Assembly (NCBI GenBank): GCA_024639925.1
Contig: JAHEGA010000033.1
Span: 1-28,056 of the forward strand
Direction of reading: 5' to 3'
Source: Microbacteriaceae bacterium
Lineage (GTDB): Bacteria > Actinomycetota > Actinomycetes > Actinomycetales > Microbacteriaceae
DNA length: 28,056 bases
In this document: positions 5,890 through 13,673 of the stretch, in pieces
Numbering within the stretch: the first letter of the stretch is position 1
Layout of the letters: each line of letters opens with the position of its first letter
Notes under the pieces: model-generated
Database searches by the model: none
Seen by the model: the letters and a program-made list of their open reading frames with translations, nothing else
Told to the model about the DNA's origin: nothing
Program-made: the position numbers and the translations under genes

Positions 5890-7311
5890 CTACCGGTTTG
5901 CCCACCAGGATTTCAGGCGACGCGTCGCCTCATCTTCGCCAAGCTCTCCCTCATCGAGGCGCATTTCGAGCAGGAACCGGTACGCCTCGCCGACCTCGCG
6001 ACCGGGGGAGATGCCTAAAATTCGCATGATCGCTTCGCCATCAAGATCCGGACGAATTTTGCCGAGCTCCTCTTGCTCGGAAAGTTCCGCAATCCGCGCT
6101 TCCAAGTCGTCGTAAGCAAACGAAAGCCGGTCCGCTTTTCGTCGGTTCCGCGTCGTCACGTCTGCTCGAACCAGAATGTGAAGGCGAGACAGCTGGTCTC
6201 CGGCGTCACGCACGTAGCGCCTGACAGCCGAATCTGACCATGCTTGGTCTGCGTACCCGAAGAAGCGCAGGTGAAGTTCGATTAGCCGCGCCACCGCATC
6301 AATCGTGTCATTGTCGAACCGCAACGCCCGAAGTCTCTTCTTCGCTAGCTTCGCACCCACCACATCGTGGTGGTAGAACGTCACAGCGCCGCCCTCGAAC
6401 CTGCGAGTGGCCGGCTTTCCGATGTCATGAAGCAAGCTGGCCATCCGCAGCACCACGTCAGGATCAGCATCCGGGGTTCGGCGTCTTTCCTCGTCGATAG
6501 CTTGCTCCACGACGGTGAGCGTGTGTTGATACACATCTTTGTGGTGCGCGTGCTCATCGGTTTCTAAACGAAGCGCCGGCAACTCGGGCAGGACAAACTC
6601 CGCGATCCCGCTGTCTACGAGGGCTTCTAAGCCCGGGCGCGGATTGGTAGACGACAGGATTTTAACCAGTTCGTCCCGCACCCGCTCGGCAGAAATGTCG
6701 GCAATCCGGGGGGCCATAGCCACCATGGCTTCCGCAGTAGCGGGGGCGATCCGCGCGGAGAGTTGGCTGGAAAAGCGGGCGGCCCGCATCATGCGAAGCG
6801 GGTCGTCACCAAACGACACCTCCGGTGCCACCGGCGTCGTCAACGACAGTGCCAACAGATCCTCCAGGCCGCCAAACGGGTCCACCAGCTGGAGGGCAGG
6901 AAGAGTCAAAGCCATCGCGTTCATCGTGAAATCTCGGCGTTCTAAGTCCGCCTCCAACGAGTCACCAAAGGCCACCTCGGGTTTGCGACTGGATCCGTCA
7001 TATGCATCGGCGCGATAGGTCGTAATTTCGAAGATATCCGTGCCAATTTGGGCGGCAATAGTGCCAAAGTCACGTCCCACATCCCAGACGGCTTTCGCTA
7101 AGGGTCGGACCAATTTTTCGATCTCGTCCGGTCGCGCTGAGGTCGTGAAGTCAAAATCGTGAACCTCGCGACCTAAGAAAGCGTCCCGAACCGGGCCGCC
7201 CACCAGCGCCAACTCGAAACCAGCGTTCTGGAAGGCTTCAGCGAGGGTCTTGATGGGCTCCCGAGCGACCAGTTCACGCAGTTTTTCCACTGCTTCGGCA
7301 ACGCTCGACAT
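5890..7311 (-). CDS. cca: CCA-adding tRNA nucleotidyltransferase
   Basis: Adds or repairs the 3' CCA end of tRNAs. The 473-residue product has a class II nucleotidyltransferase head with GGPVRD (38-43) and the metal-binding DFDF (52-55), the RRDF.MNA motif, and a C-terminal HD hydrolase domain whose HD pair is His295-Asp296 (LLHDIGK). This matches the actinobacterial protein usually annotated pcnA/Rv3907c. It starts at ATG 7311. No Shine-Dalgarno is visible; a TAGACT hexamer (7326-7321) ends 9 nt before the ATG, so the mRNA may be leaderless. It is divergent from the DUF6049 gene. In mycobacteria a Nudix (mutT) gene sits in this gap; here there is none. Confidence 0.95.
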   Translation of the reverse strand: MSSVAEAVEKLRELVAREPIKTLAEAFQNAGFELALVGGPVRDAFLGREVHDFDFTTSARPDEIEKLVRPLAKAVWDVGRDFGTIAAQIGTDIFEITTYRADAYDGSSRKPEVAFGDSLEADLERRDFTMNAMALTLPALQLVDPFGGLEDLLALSLTTPVAPEVSFGDDPLRMMRAARFSSQLSARIAPATAEAMVAMAPRIADISAERVRDELVKILSSTNPRPGLEALVDSGIAEFVLPELPALRLETDEHAHHKDVYQHTLTVVEQAIDEERRRTPDADPDVVLRMASLLHDIGKPATRRFEGGAVTFYHHDVVGAKLAKKRLRALRFDNDTIDAVARLIELHLRFFGYADQAWSDSAVRRYVRDAGDQLSRLHILVRADVTTRNRRKADRLSFAYDDLEARIAELSEQEELGKIRPDLDGEAIMRILGISPGREVGEAYRFLLEMRLDEGELGEDEATRRLKSWWANR

Positions 7312-7319
7312 AGTGTTCA

Positions 7320-7331
7320 GAGTCTAGACTC
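7320..7331. promoter_or_regulatory. Palindromic divergent -10 element between cca and the DUF6049 gene
   Basis: GAGTCTAGACTC is a perfect 12-bp palindrome. It presents TAGACT on both strands (7325-7330 forward, 7326-7321 reverse), the same -10-like hexamer found before rpsF, trxB and gyrB. Neither direction has a good -35. Confidence 0.45.
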
Positions 7332-7368
7332 GAATGCATGCCAGCTCTGGGGACGGTGACTTCTAGGC

Positions 7369-9351
7369 GTGGGTAACTTCCCACCCGCCATCCGGGGTCG
7401 CTTTGCTCGCTCCGCCATCTCCGCTGGCCTCGCTCTCGGGCTGTTAGGCGTCCTGGCTACCCCTGCCTACGCGGACACCGCGCGCTCGGCAGCACGCGTC
7501 GACATCATCACCGACGGCGGCGGGATTATCGACCCTCTCGTGGGCGGAAATCTCAGCATTCTGCTGCGTTCGGACGAGACCGGAGCCCTGCGCGAGGGGG
7601 AAGTCCGGCTCACACTCACCGATACCGCGTTCAGTAGCGAGGACCAGATTCGGCGATTTGTCCAAGGAACCAGCGATCCGGTCGCGACCGAGCTCGCGAC
7701 ACTCGCCAGCCCGGAGGTCCCTCAGCTCGAATCACGAGAGTTGCGAGTGTCCCTCGATCCCTCAGACCTGCCCGACATTGCCGTAGCTCTTGTGGATGAA
7801 GAATCCGAATCCCCCCTGGAACTAGAGCCACTTCCTCTGCCACAGGCCGGAGTCTTCGGCCTCGAGGCCACCTATTCGCAACCGGGGAACCCGACGCCTA
7901 GCCTTCGCCAGCTGAGCAACCGCCAACTCATCGTGGTGAAGCCCGCCGAGGCGGTGCTGGGCACAGCGCCCATCGCACCGATCGTCACCCTCGCCACCGC
8001 TGCTTCCGGTGGCATCGCGTTGCGCCCGGAAGAACTGCAAGCGCTCACCATCTCGGGTGGCCCGCTGAACGTGGTGACCGACGCACTCGAGCGGTACCCC
8101 GCCACACTCGCGATCGACTCCCGCATCACCAGCTCCATCACCGCACTGGGCGACCAAGCCCCCCCGGAATCACTGCAGTGGGCCTCTGGACTGGGAACCC
8201 TAGGCCTGGCCCAGTTTGGTTTGCCGTGGGCAGACGCTGATCCGCTGGCTTCCCTCGATATCGACACTTTGGTCTATGCCCGCCTCGGAGAGTACCCGTG
8301 GGTGCACGGCACAGCCGTCAGTGACGATCGCATCGCCACCCTGGCGACACGATCGGCCTCCGCGGTTCTTCTCTCCAGCGAAAGCTTGCCCTCCGATCGA
8401 GCAGTGGTCTCGGTCGGTGACGCGCGGATTATTCGCGTGGATGCCGAGCTCTCAGACATTGCGCGCGATGCTCTCCAAGCGCCCACGGTTTTGGAAGCCC
8501 AGGCAGACCTGCAGCGGGCAGCTGGGATTATCGCTTTCCGCGCAATTACGGGGAATCCGGACATCCTGGTGTTCAGCACGGGGCGCCTCCCCGCCACGGC
8601 CATTGCCCCGCGCATTGAGTCGGTGTTGGCGGGTTTTAGCGCGCTTTCTCACGCTGAAATTGTGGCTGTACCTCTGGAGGCCCCTGCCACAGAAACTCTC
8701 AACGGTGTGGTGTCGGTTCCCCCCAGCCGCGATCAGACCGACTTTGTGCAGGCCATCAAAGCCCTGTGGGAAAGCGATGTGGCTTTCGCAACCATTGCTG
8801 CGGACCCGGAGGGGGCGGTGTACGGACGTTGGACGCGGTATCAAGCCCTGCTGTCATCGACGTGGAGTGAAGACCCGAATGGTTTGGCTTCTGAGTGGGA
8901 GAGAGCACAGGAAGACTCCCGCGAATTCCATAACTCGGTGCGGGTGGAGCGAGGTAGCGCCATCACCGTGCTGGCAGACCAAACCTCGCTTCCTGTGTCG
9001 GTACAAAACGATTTGCCCTCCGATGTCCGTGTGACGCTGGTTGTGCGCCCTACCACCGGCATTCTTGCGCTAGAAAACCCCCGAGTGGATCTTCTGGTTC
9101 CTGCGGGCAGTGCTGCACGAACCTTGGTGCCCGTCCAATCGCTTGCCAACGGCACCACCCCCGTCGAATTCACGCTGATCTCTCAGTCCGGCGAACAAAT
9201 CGGTGATGTGGTGACTATCCCCATCACGATTCGCGCAGGGTGGGAGGGAATCATCTCGCTGGTTCTCGCGATTGTGGTGGGGGGAACCTTTACTTTTGGT
9301 TTGATTAGAGCCATCCAGCGCCGACGCCGGGACCCCGAGGCTTCACCGTGA
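7369..9351 (+). CDS. DUF6049 secreted, membrane-anchored protein
   Basis: Unknown function; the family sits directly before murJ in Actinobacteria (Rv3909 in M. tuberculosis), so a role in cell-envelope assembly is inferred. The 660-residue product has a signal peptide (basic RGRFARS, hydrophobic 17-31, probable cleavage after AYA at about residue 35), a large extracytoplasmic region and one C-terminal transmembrane span (about 625-648) followed by RRRRDPEASP. So most of it is outside the membrane. The last extracellular part looks like a beta-rich domain. The start is GTG 7369, giving a sensible signal peptide; the ribosome binding site is poor. Its stop overlaps the murJ GTG (GTGA, 9348-9351), showing coupling. 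Confidence 0.88.
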   Translation: MGNFPPAIRGRFARSAISAGLALGLLGVLATPAYADTARSAARVDIITDGGGIIDPLVGGNLSILLRSDETGALREGEVRLTLTDTAFSSEDQIRRFVQGTSDPVATELATLASPEVPQLESRELRVSLDPSDLPDIAVALVDEESESPLELEPLPLPQAGVFGLEATYSQPGNPTPSLRQLSNRQLIVVKPAEAVLGTAPIAPIVTLATAASGGIALRPEELQALTISGGPLNVVTDALERYPATLAIDSRITSSITALGDQAPPESLQWASGLGTLGLAQFGLPWADADPLASLDIDTLVYARLGEYPWVHGTAVSDDRIATLATRSASAVLLSSESLPSDRAVVSVGDARIIRVDAELSDIARDALQAPTVLEAQADLQRAAGIIAFRAITGNPDILVFSTGRLPATAIAPRIESVLAGFSALSHAEIVAVPLEAPATETLNGVVSVPPSRDQTDFVQAIKALWESDVAFATIAADPEGAVYGRWTRYQALLSSTWSEDPNGLASEWERAQEDSREFHNSVRVERGSAITVLADQTSLPVSVQNDLPSDVRVTLVVRPTTGILALENPRVDLLVPAGSAARTLVPVQSLANGTTPVEFTLISQSGEQIGDVVTIPITIRAGWEGIISLVLAIVVGGTFTFGLIRAIQRRRRDPEASP

Positions 9352-10982
9352 GTAGCTCAGGCATCGGCAAAGCCAGCATGAGACTGGCCTCGGGAACCGT
9401 TGTGTCCCGGATCCTGGGATTCATTAGCGCCATCATTTTGGCGAGGACACTAGGCATCGTCGGCTCCGGAGCGGACACCTTCGCCCTAGCCAACCAACTA
9501 CCCAACAACATTTATGCTCTGGTCGCCGGCGGAGTCCTCAGCGCCATCCTGGTTCCGCACATTGTCAAAGCGGGGCTGGATAAGGACGGCGGTCAAGGTT
9601 TCATCAACAAGATCGTCACCCTCGGTTTTGTGCTCTTTCTGGTGGTGGCCATCCTCGCCACCCTGCTGGCCCCCGCACTAGTCGCGCTCTATGCGCAACA
9701 GGGTGGGGACGGTGCGCGCGGACTCTCACAAGAAGAGCTGGCTCTTGCCACCGCATTTGCGTACTGGTGTCTGCCCCAGATTCTGTTTTATGCGCTCTAC
9801 AGTTTGCTCGGCGAAGTACTGAACGCCAGAAAGGTTTTCGGTCCTTTCACGTGGGCGCCGGCAATCAACAACCTGGTCGCGATGGCGGGGTTGATCGTTT
9901 TCTCTCAGGTGTTTCCGGATGTCGACACAGCTGATGCTTTTGCGTGGACACCCACCATGGTCATTGTTTTGGCGGGTTCGGCAACCCTCGGGGTTGCGGC
10001 CCAGGCACTGATTCTGTTCGCCTTCTGGAAAAGGGCGGGCCTTCGCTACCGACCTGACTTTGTGTGGCGAGGCGTAGGTCTCGGTCAGACCGGGCGAGCA
10101 GCCAGCTGGATGTTCGGAATGATTGTGGTCGCACAAATTGCTGGAATCGTGCAGGTCAATGTGGCCACCCTCGCTGCCGGCAGCGATGCCCCCAGCCTGG
10201 CCATCCTGCGGTTTTCGTGGCTGGTGTTCATGTTGCCCCATTCGGTGGTGGCCGTCTCGCTCGCTACCGCCTACTTCACCCGGATGGCCACACACGCCAG
10301 GGACGGCAATGCCACAGAACTCGCGGCAGATATTCGGAGCTCGCTGGCGCGCATCGGAGTGTTCATGGTGCTCGCGTCGGTGGGGCTGATCACCGTGGCG
10401 CTACCGTTTGCCCGTCAGTTTGGCACCAACCCCGGTTCGGTCGGTGACATGGCGCTGGTGATCATGTTCTACTCCGCCGGGCTGGTGCCCTTCAGCGTGC
10501 TCTTTGTCGTGCAAAGGGTGTTTTATGCGCTGGAAGACACCCGAACTCCGTTCTTTCTTCAAGTGTCACAATCTGTCGTGTTCATTGGCTTGGCACTGGT
10601 TGTCGCAACACTGCCCAGCCCCACCATCGCTTTTGGGCTAGCGCTGTCCACCAGCATCGCGGGCGTCGTTCAAACCGTGATTGCCCTGATGGTGTTGTCC
10701 CGAAAACTCGGTGGGTTCTCCTACCGGGGCTTGGTCCGCTCGTACCTGGTGTACGCCTTGGCCGCCCTCCCCGCCTCCGCTGCTGGTGTGGCGCTCTTGG
10801 CAGCCTTCGGAGGTGGATCCAGCGATGGCTTCGTCACCTCGGGCGCGGTGGCGGCCATCGGTGTGGGAATCGCTATTACCGTCACGATGGTCAGCGTGTA
10901 TCTGCTTGCCCTGTATCTGTTGCGCGAGCCAGAACTACGCACTCTGCTGGCCCGGATTCGCTCTAGGCGCGCTTCACAGTGA
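9348..10982 (+). CDS. murJ: Lipid II flippase MurJ (MviN family)
   Basis: Inner-membrane flippase that moves lipid II to the outer face for peptidoglycan synthesis. The 544-residue protein has about 14 hydrophobic spans. The N-terminal signature SRILGF (Arg21), the GADTFALANQLPN segment (Asp43) and GGVLSAILVP (61-70) match the conserved Arg, Asp and GALSAVFVP-type motifs of the family. It lacks the long C-terminal pseudokinase extension of mycobacterial MurJ. It begins at GTG 9348 within the stop of the DUF6049 gene. This pairing is conserved and points to joint function in wall synthesis. Downstream, trxB starts after 52 bp. Confidence 0.95.
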   Translation: MSSSGIGKASMRLASGTVVSRILGFISAIILARTLGIVGSGADTFALANQLPNNIYALVAGGVLSAILVPHIVKAGLDKDGGQGFINKIVTLGFVLFLVVAILATLLAPALVALYAQQGGDGARGLSQEELALATAFAYWCLPQILFYALYSLLGEVLNARKVFGPFTWAPAINNLVAMAGLIVFSQVFPDVDTADAFAWTPTMVIVLAGSATLGVAAQALILFAFWKRAGLRYRPDFVWRGVGLGQTGRAASWMFGMIVVAQIAGIVQVNVATLAAGSDAPSLAILRFSWLVFMLPHSVVAVSLATAYFTRMATHARDGNATELAADIRSSLARIGVFMVLASVGLITVALPFARQFGTNPGSVGDMALVIMFYSAGLVPFSVLFVVQRVFYALEDTRTPFFLQVSQSVVFIGLALVVATLPSPTIAFGLALSTSIAGVVQTVIALMVLSRKLGGFSYRGLVRSYLVYALAALPASAAGVALLAAFGGGSSDGFVTSGAVAAIGVGIAITVTMVSVYLLALYLLREPELRTLLARIRSRRASQ

Positions 10983-11000
10983 TTACCTGCACACTCGTCC

Positions 11001-11006
11001 TAGACT
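11001..11006 (+). promoter_or_regulatory. Possible trxB -10 element
   Basis: TAGACT between murJ and trxB, 28 bp before the trxB ATG. No clear -35 stands 16-19 bp upstream. trxB may also be read through from murJ. Confidence 0.35.
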
Positions 11007-11034
11007 GAGGGTTTCGCGCAGAGGAAGAAGCATC

Positions 11035-11958
11035 ATGCGAGAGCTTGTCATCATCGGATCTGGTCCTGCCGGCTACACCGCCGCTATTTACGCCGCGAGG
11101 GCAAGCTTGAACCCGCTGGTCGTCGCGTCCTCGGTCGAATTCGGTGGCGACCTCATGAACACCACCGACGTAGATAATTTCCCCGGCTTCCCGGAGGGAA
11201 TCATGGGCCCCGAGCTGATGATGTCGATGCAAAAACAGGCCGAGCGCTTTGGCGCTGAAATCATGTACGACGACGTGATCTCTGTGGAGCTTGAAGGTCC
11301 CGTAAAGAGGGTCACCCTCGGAAACAAAGAGGTTGTCGAAGCCAAAGCCGTCATCGTTGCCTCCGGATCGGCGTACCGGAAACTCGGAATTGCTGATGAA
11401 GACCGCCTCAGTGGTTATGGGGTCTCGTGGTGTGCAACCTGCGACGGCGCGTTCTATCGCGAGAAGACGGTTGCTGTTGTCGGCGGCGGGGACTCGGCCA
11501 TGGAGGAGGCGACCTTCCTTACGCGTTTTGCCGAAAAGGTGTACCTGATTCACCGGTCCGAAAACCTCCGGGCCTCGGCCGCCATGCTCGAGCGAGCGCA
11601 GAACGACCCCAAGATCGAATTCATCCTCAACGCGACCGTCCAGCACATTTACGGCGACGACCTGGTCAGCGGTATCGGCATTGTCGATGTGAACACCGGC
11701 ACCGAAACCACCCTGGATGTCAGCGGGCTGTTCATTGCCATTGGCTCTGACCCGCGTACCCACGTTGTTCACGGTCAACTTGATCTCACGAGTGAGGGGA
11801 CCATCGCCGTGGACGGACGAACCTCTCACACCAACCTCACCGGGGTTTTTGCCGCCGGTGACGTTATCGACCCGACCTACCGACAAGCCATCACGGCCGC
11901 CGGCTCGGGGTGCGTTGCCGCCCTGGATGCGCAGCACTACCTCGAGTCACTGGCCTAA
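11035..11958 (+). CDS. trxB: Thioredoxin reductase
   Basis: Cytosolic FAD enzyme that uses NADPH to reduce thioredoxin. The 307-residue product is of normal length for the low-molecular-weight type. It shows the FAD-binding GSGPAGYTAA near the N-terminus, the redox centre CATC (Cys133, Cys136, in SWCATCDGAF), the NADPH-binding GGGDSAMEEA, and the C-terminal FAD motif GVFAAGDVID. I chose ATG 11035 because GAGGAAG lies upstream and homologues begin MRELVIIGSG; the open frame runs on upstream only inside murJ. It is followed after 23 bp by trxA, its substrate. Confidence 0.97.
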   Translation: MRELVIIGSGPAGYTAAIYAARASLNPLVVASSVEFGGDLMNTTDVDNFPGFPEGIMGPELMMSMQKQAERFGAEIMYDDVISVELEGPVKRVTLGNKEVVEAKAVIVASGSAYRKLGIADEDRLSGYGVSWCATCDGAFYREKTVAVVGGGDSAMEEATFLTRFAEKVYLIHRSENLRASAAMLERAQNDPKIEFILNATVQHIYGDDLVSGIGIVDVNTGTETTLDVSGLFIAIGSDPRTHVVHGQLDLTSEGTIAVDGRTSHTNLTGVFAAGDVIDPTYRQAITAAGSGCVAALDAQHYLESLA

Positions 11959-11981
11959 ATACCCACCCCAAGGAGAAAACA

Positions 11982-12308
11982 ATGAGTGAAGCACGTGCCG
12001 TCACCGACGCCTCTTTCGCCAGCGATGTCCTCGCCAGCGAAAAGCCCATCATGGTCGACTTCTGGGCCGAATGGTGCGGCCCTTGCCGCGCAGTGTCGCC
12101 CATTCTTGACCAGATTGCCAGCGAGTACTCGGACAAAATCGATGTCGTGAAGATGAACGTCGATGAAAACCCCGATATTCCGATGCAGTACCAGATCACG
12201 TCAATTCCCACCATGAAGGTTTTCAAGGGTGGCGAGGTTGTGAAGACCGTTATTGGCGCGAAGCCTAAGCCGGCTCTCGAAGCGGAATTGCAAGAATTTA
12301 TCGGCTAA
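11982..12308 (+). CDS. trxA: Thioredoxin
   Basis: Small cytosolic dithiol protein that reduces protein disulfides and is recharged by TrxB. The 108-residue product has the active site WCGPC (31-35; Cys32, Cys35) and the cis-proline loop SIPTMKVF near residue 73. The start is ATG 11982 with AAGGAG (11970-11975) upstream. It is 23 bp downstream of trxB, so the two form one unit, as in other actinobacteria. In mycobacteria the amidase-like cwlM comes next; here an aminotransferase does. Confidence 0.97.
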   Translation: MSEARAVTDASFASDVLASEKPIMVDFWAEWCGPCRAVSPILDQIASEYSDKIDVVKMNVDENPDIPMQYQITSIPTMKVFKGGEVVKTVIGAKPKPALEAELQEFIG

Positions 12309-12313
12309 AGCCC

Positions 12314-12359
12314 TGTTGGTAAGCCGTGAAAACGGCTACCCTGACGTAACTGTCCAACA
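12314..12359 (+). terminator. Hairpin after trxA, possible weak terminator or leader element
   Basis: GGT-A-AGCCGT, loop GAAA, ACGGCT-ACC (12318-12340) forms a 9-bp stem with one bulged A and a GNRA tetraloop. No T run follows. A second pairing, TGTTGG (12314-12319) with CCAACA (12354-12359), could enclose or compete with it, ending just before the aminotransferase gene. Confidence 0.4.
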
Positions 12360-12377
12360 ACCACAAGGGGTGACGCG

Positions 12378-13673
12378 ATGTCTAACCCATCGGGGATTTC
12401 TCTCGACCCGTGGTTCGACAACTACGCCGATCGGGCTTCCGGGCTGACCGCGAGTGAAGTTCGCGCTCTCTTCGCCGTAGCCAACCGGCCCGAGGTGGTC
12501 TCTCTCGCCGGTGGCATGCCCTTCGTCGCTGCTCTGCCCTTCGACAACGTCAATAAGACCGTTCAACGAGTGCTCGGAAGCGCAGGACCACAGGCGCTCC
12601 AGTACGGGTCCGGACAGGGTTTGCCCGAACTGCGCGAACACATCATGTCCATCATGGCGCTAGAGGGCATCCGAGCCGGTGTGGACGACATTGTGGTGAC
12701 GACGGGGTCCCAGCAGGGTCTTGACCTGATCAGCAAGCTCTTCATTAACCCGGGCGATGCCATCCTCGCCGAGTCCCCCAGTTATGTCGGGGCAATGGGC
12801 GTTTTCCGCTCGTACCAGGCGCGCGTCGAGCACGTCGCGATGGATGACGAGGGAATGATTCCCCAATCGCTGCGAGAGCGCGTCTCTGCTCTGCGGGCAG
12901 CTCAAGTCCCCATCAAGTTCTTGTACCTGATCCCTAACTTCCAAAACCCTGCCGGAGTCACGCTCTCCGCCGCGCGCCGGCTGGAAATTCTGGATATCGC
13001 CCAAGCCGAGGGCATTCTCGTCGTGGAGGACAACCCTTACGGTCTGTTGTGGTTTGATAAGCCCCCACCCCACGCCATTCGGTCGGCAGACGATGCCGGC
13101 GTCATCTATTTGGGCTCTTTCTCCAAGACTTTTGCCCCCGGTTTGCGGGTGGGCTGGGTCGTAGCCCCCCATGGTATTCGAGAAAAACTCGTATTAGCGT
13201 CCGAGGCCGCGATTTTGTCGCCGAGCTCCTTCTCCCAGATGATCCTCGCCGAATACTTCGCTACCCACGACTGGAAAGGCCAGATCGACACGTTCCGCGG
13301 TCTTTACCAAGAGCGCAGAGACGCCATGGTGAGTGCATTGGCCCAATATTCGCCAGATATTCCTCACACCACACCCACCGGTGGCTTTTATCTATGGCTC
13401 ACCCTTCCCGATGGGCTGGACTCCAAGGAAATGCTTCCGCGAGCCGTCAAAGAGCTGGTGGCGTACACACCGGGGACGGCGTTTTATGCGAACGGTGACG
13501 GGCGAGCCAACCTCCGTCTCGCCTTTTGTTATCCCGAACCCTCGTTTATCGAAGAGGGCATCAAACGACTCTCCCGTGTCATCGCCGAGGAACAGGAACT
13601 CCTGGAGACCTTCGGCCCCACCAACGCACCCCTGTCGGCAAGCCTCGATGCGCCGCCGCCCGAGGTCACCTAA
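12378..13673 (+). CDS. PLP-dependent class I/II aminotransferase
   Basis: A 431-residue fold-type I PLP enzyme resembling 2-aminoadipate/aromatic aminotransferases (LysN-like) and the catalytic half of MocR regulators, without their HTH domain. Visible motifs are SLAGGMP near residue 40, YGSGQGLPELREHI (about 75-88), TTGSQQGLDL (about 108), IPNFQNPAG (about 189), VEDNPYG and the PLP lysine Lys250 in SFSKTFAPGLRVGW. The amino-acid substrate cannot be read from sequence. It starts at ATG 12378 with AAGGGGTG upstream (12365-12372). Its stop overlaps the start of the Ddl-type gene (TAATG), so the two enzymes are made together. Confidence 0.9.
   Translation: MSNPSGISLDPWFDNYADRASGLTASEVRALFAVANRPEVVSLAGGMPFVAALPFDNVNKTVQRVLGSAGPQALQYGSGQGLPELREHIMSIMALEGIRAGVDDIVVTTGSQQGLDLISKLFINPGDAILAESPSYVGAMGVFRSYQARVEHVAMDDEGMIPQSLRERVSALRAAQVPIKFLYLIPNFQNPAGVTLSAARRLEILDIAQAEGILVVEDNPYGLLWFDKPPPHAIRSADDAGVIYLGSFSKTFAPGLRVGWVVAPHGIREKLVLASEAAILSPSSFSQMILAEYFATHDWKGQIDTFRGLYQERRDAMVSALAQYSPDIPHTTPTGGFYLWLTLPDGLDSKEMLPRAVKELVAYTPGTAFYANGDGRANLRLAFCYPEPSFIEEGIKRLSRVIAEEQELLETFGPTNAPLSASLDAPPPEVT

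Noticed and set aside
10711..11034. N-terminal extension of trxB
   Set aside because: It runs through the end of murJ; homologues and the ribosome binding site place the start at 11035.
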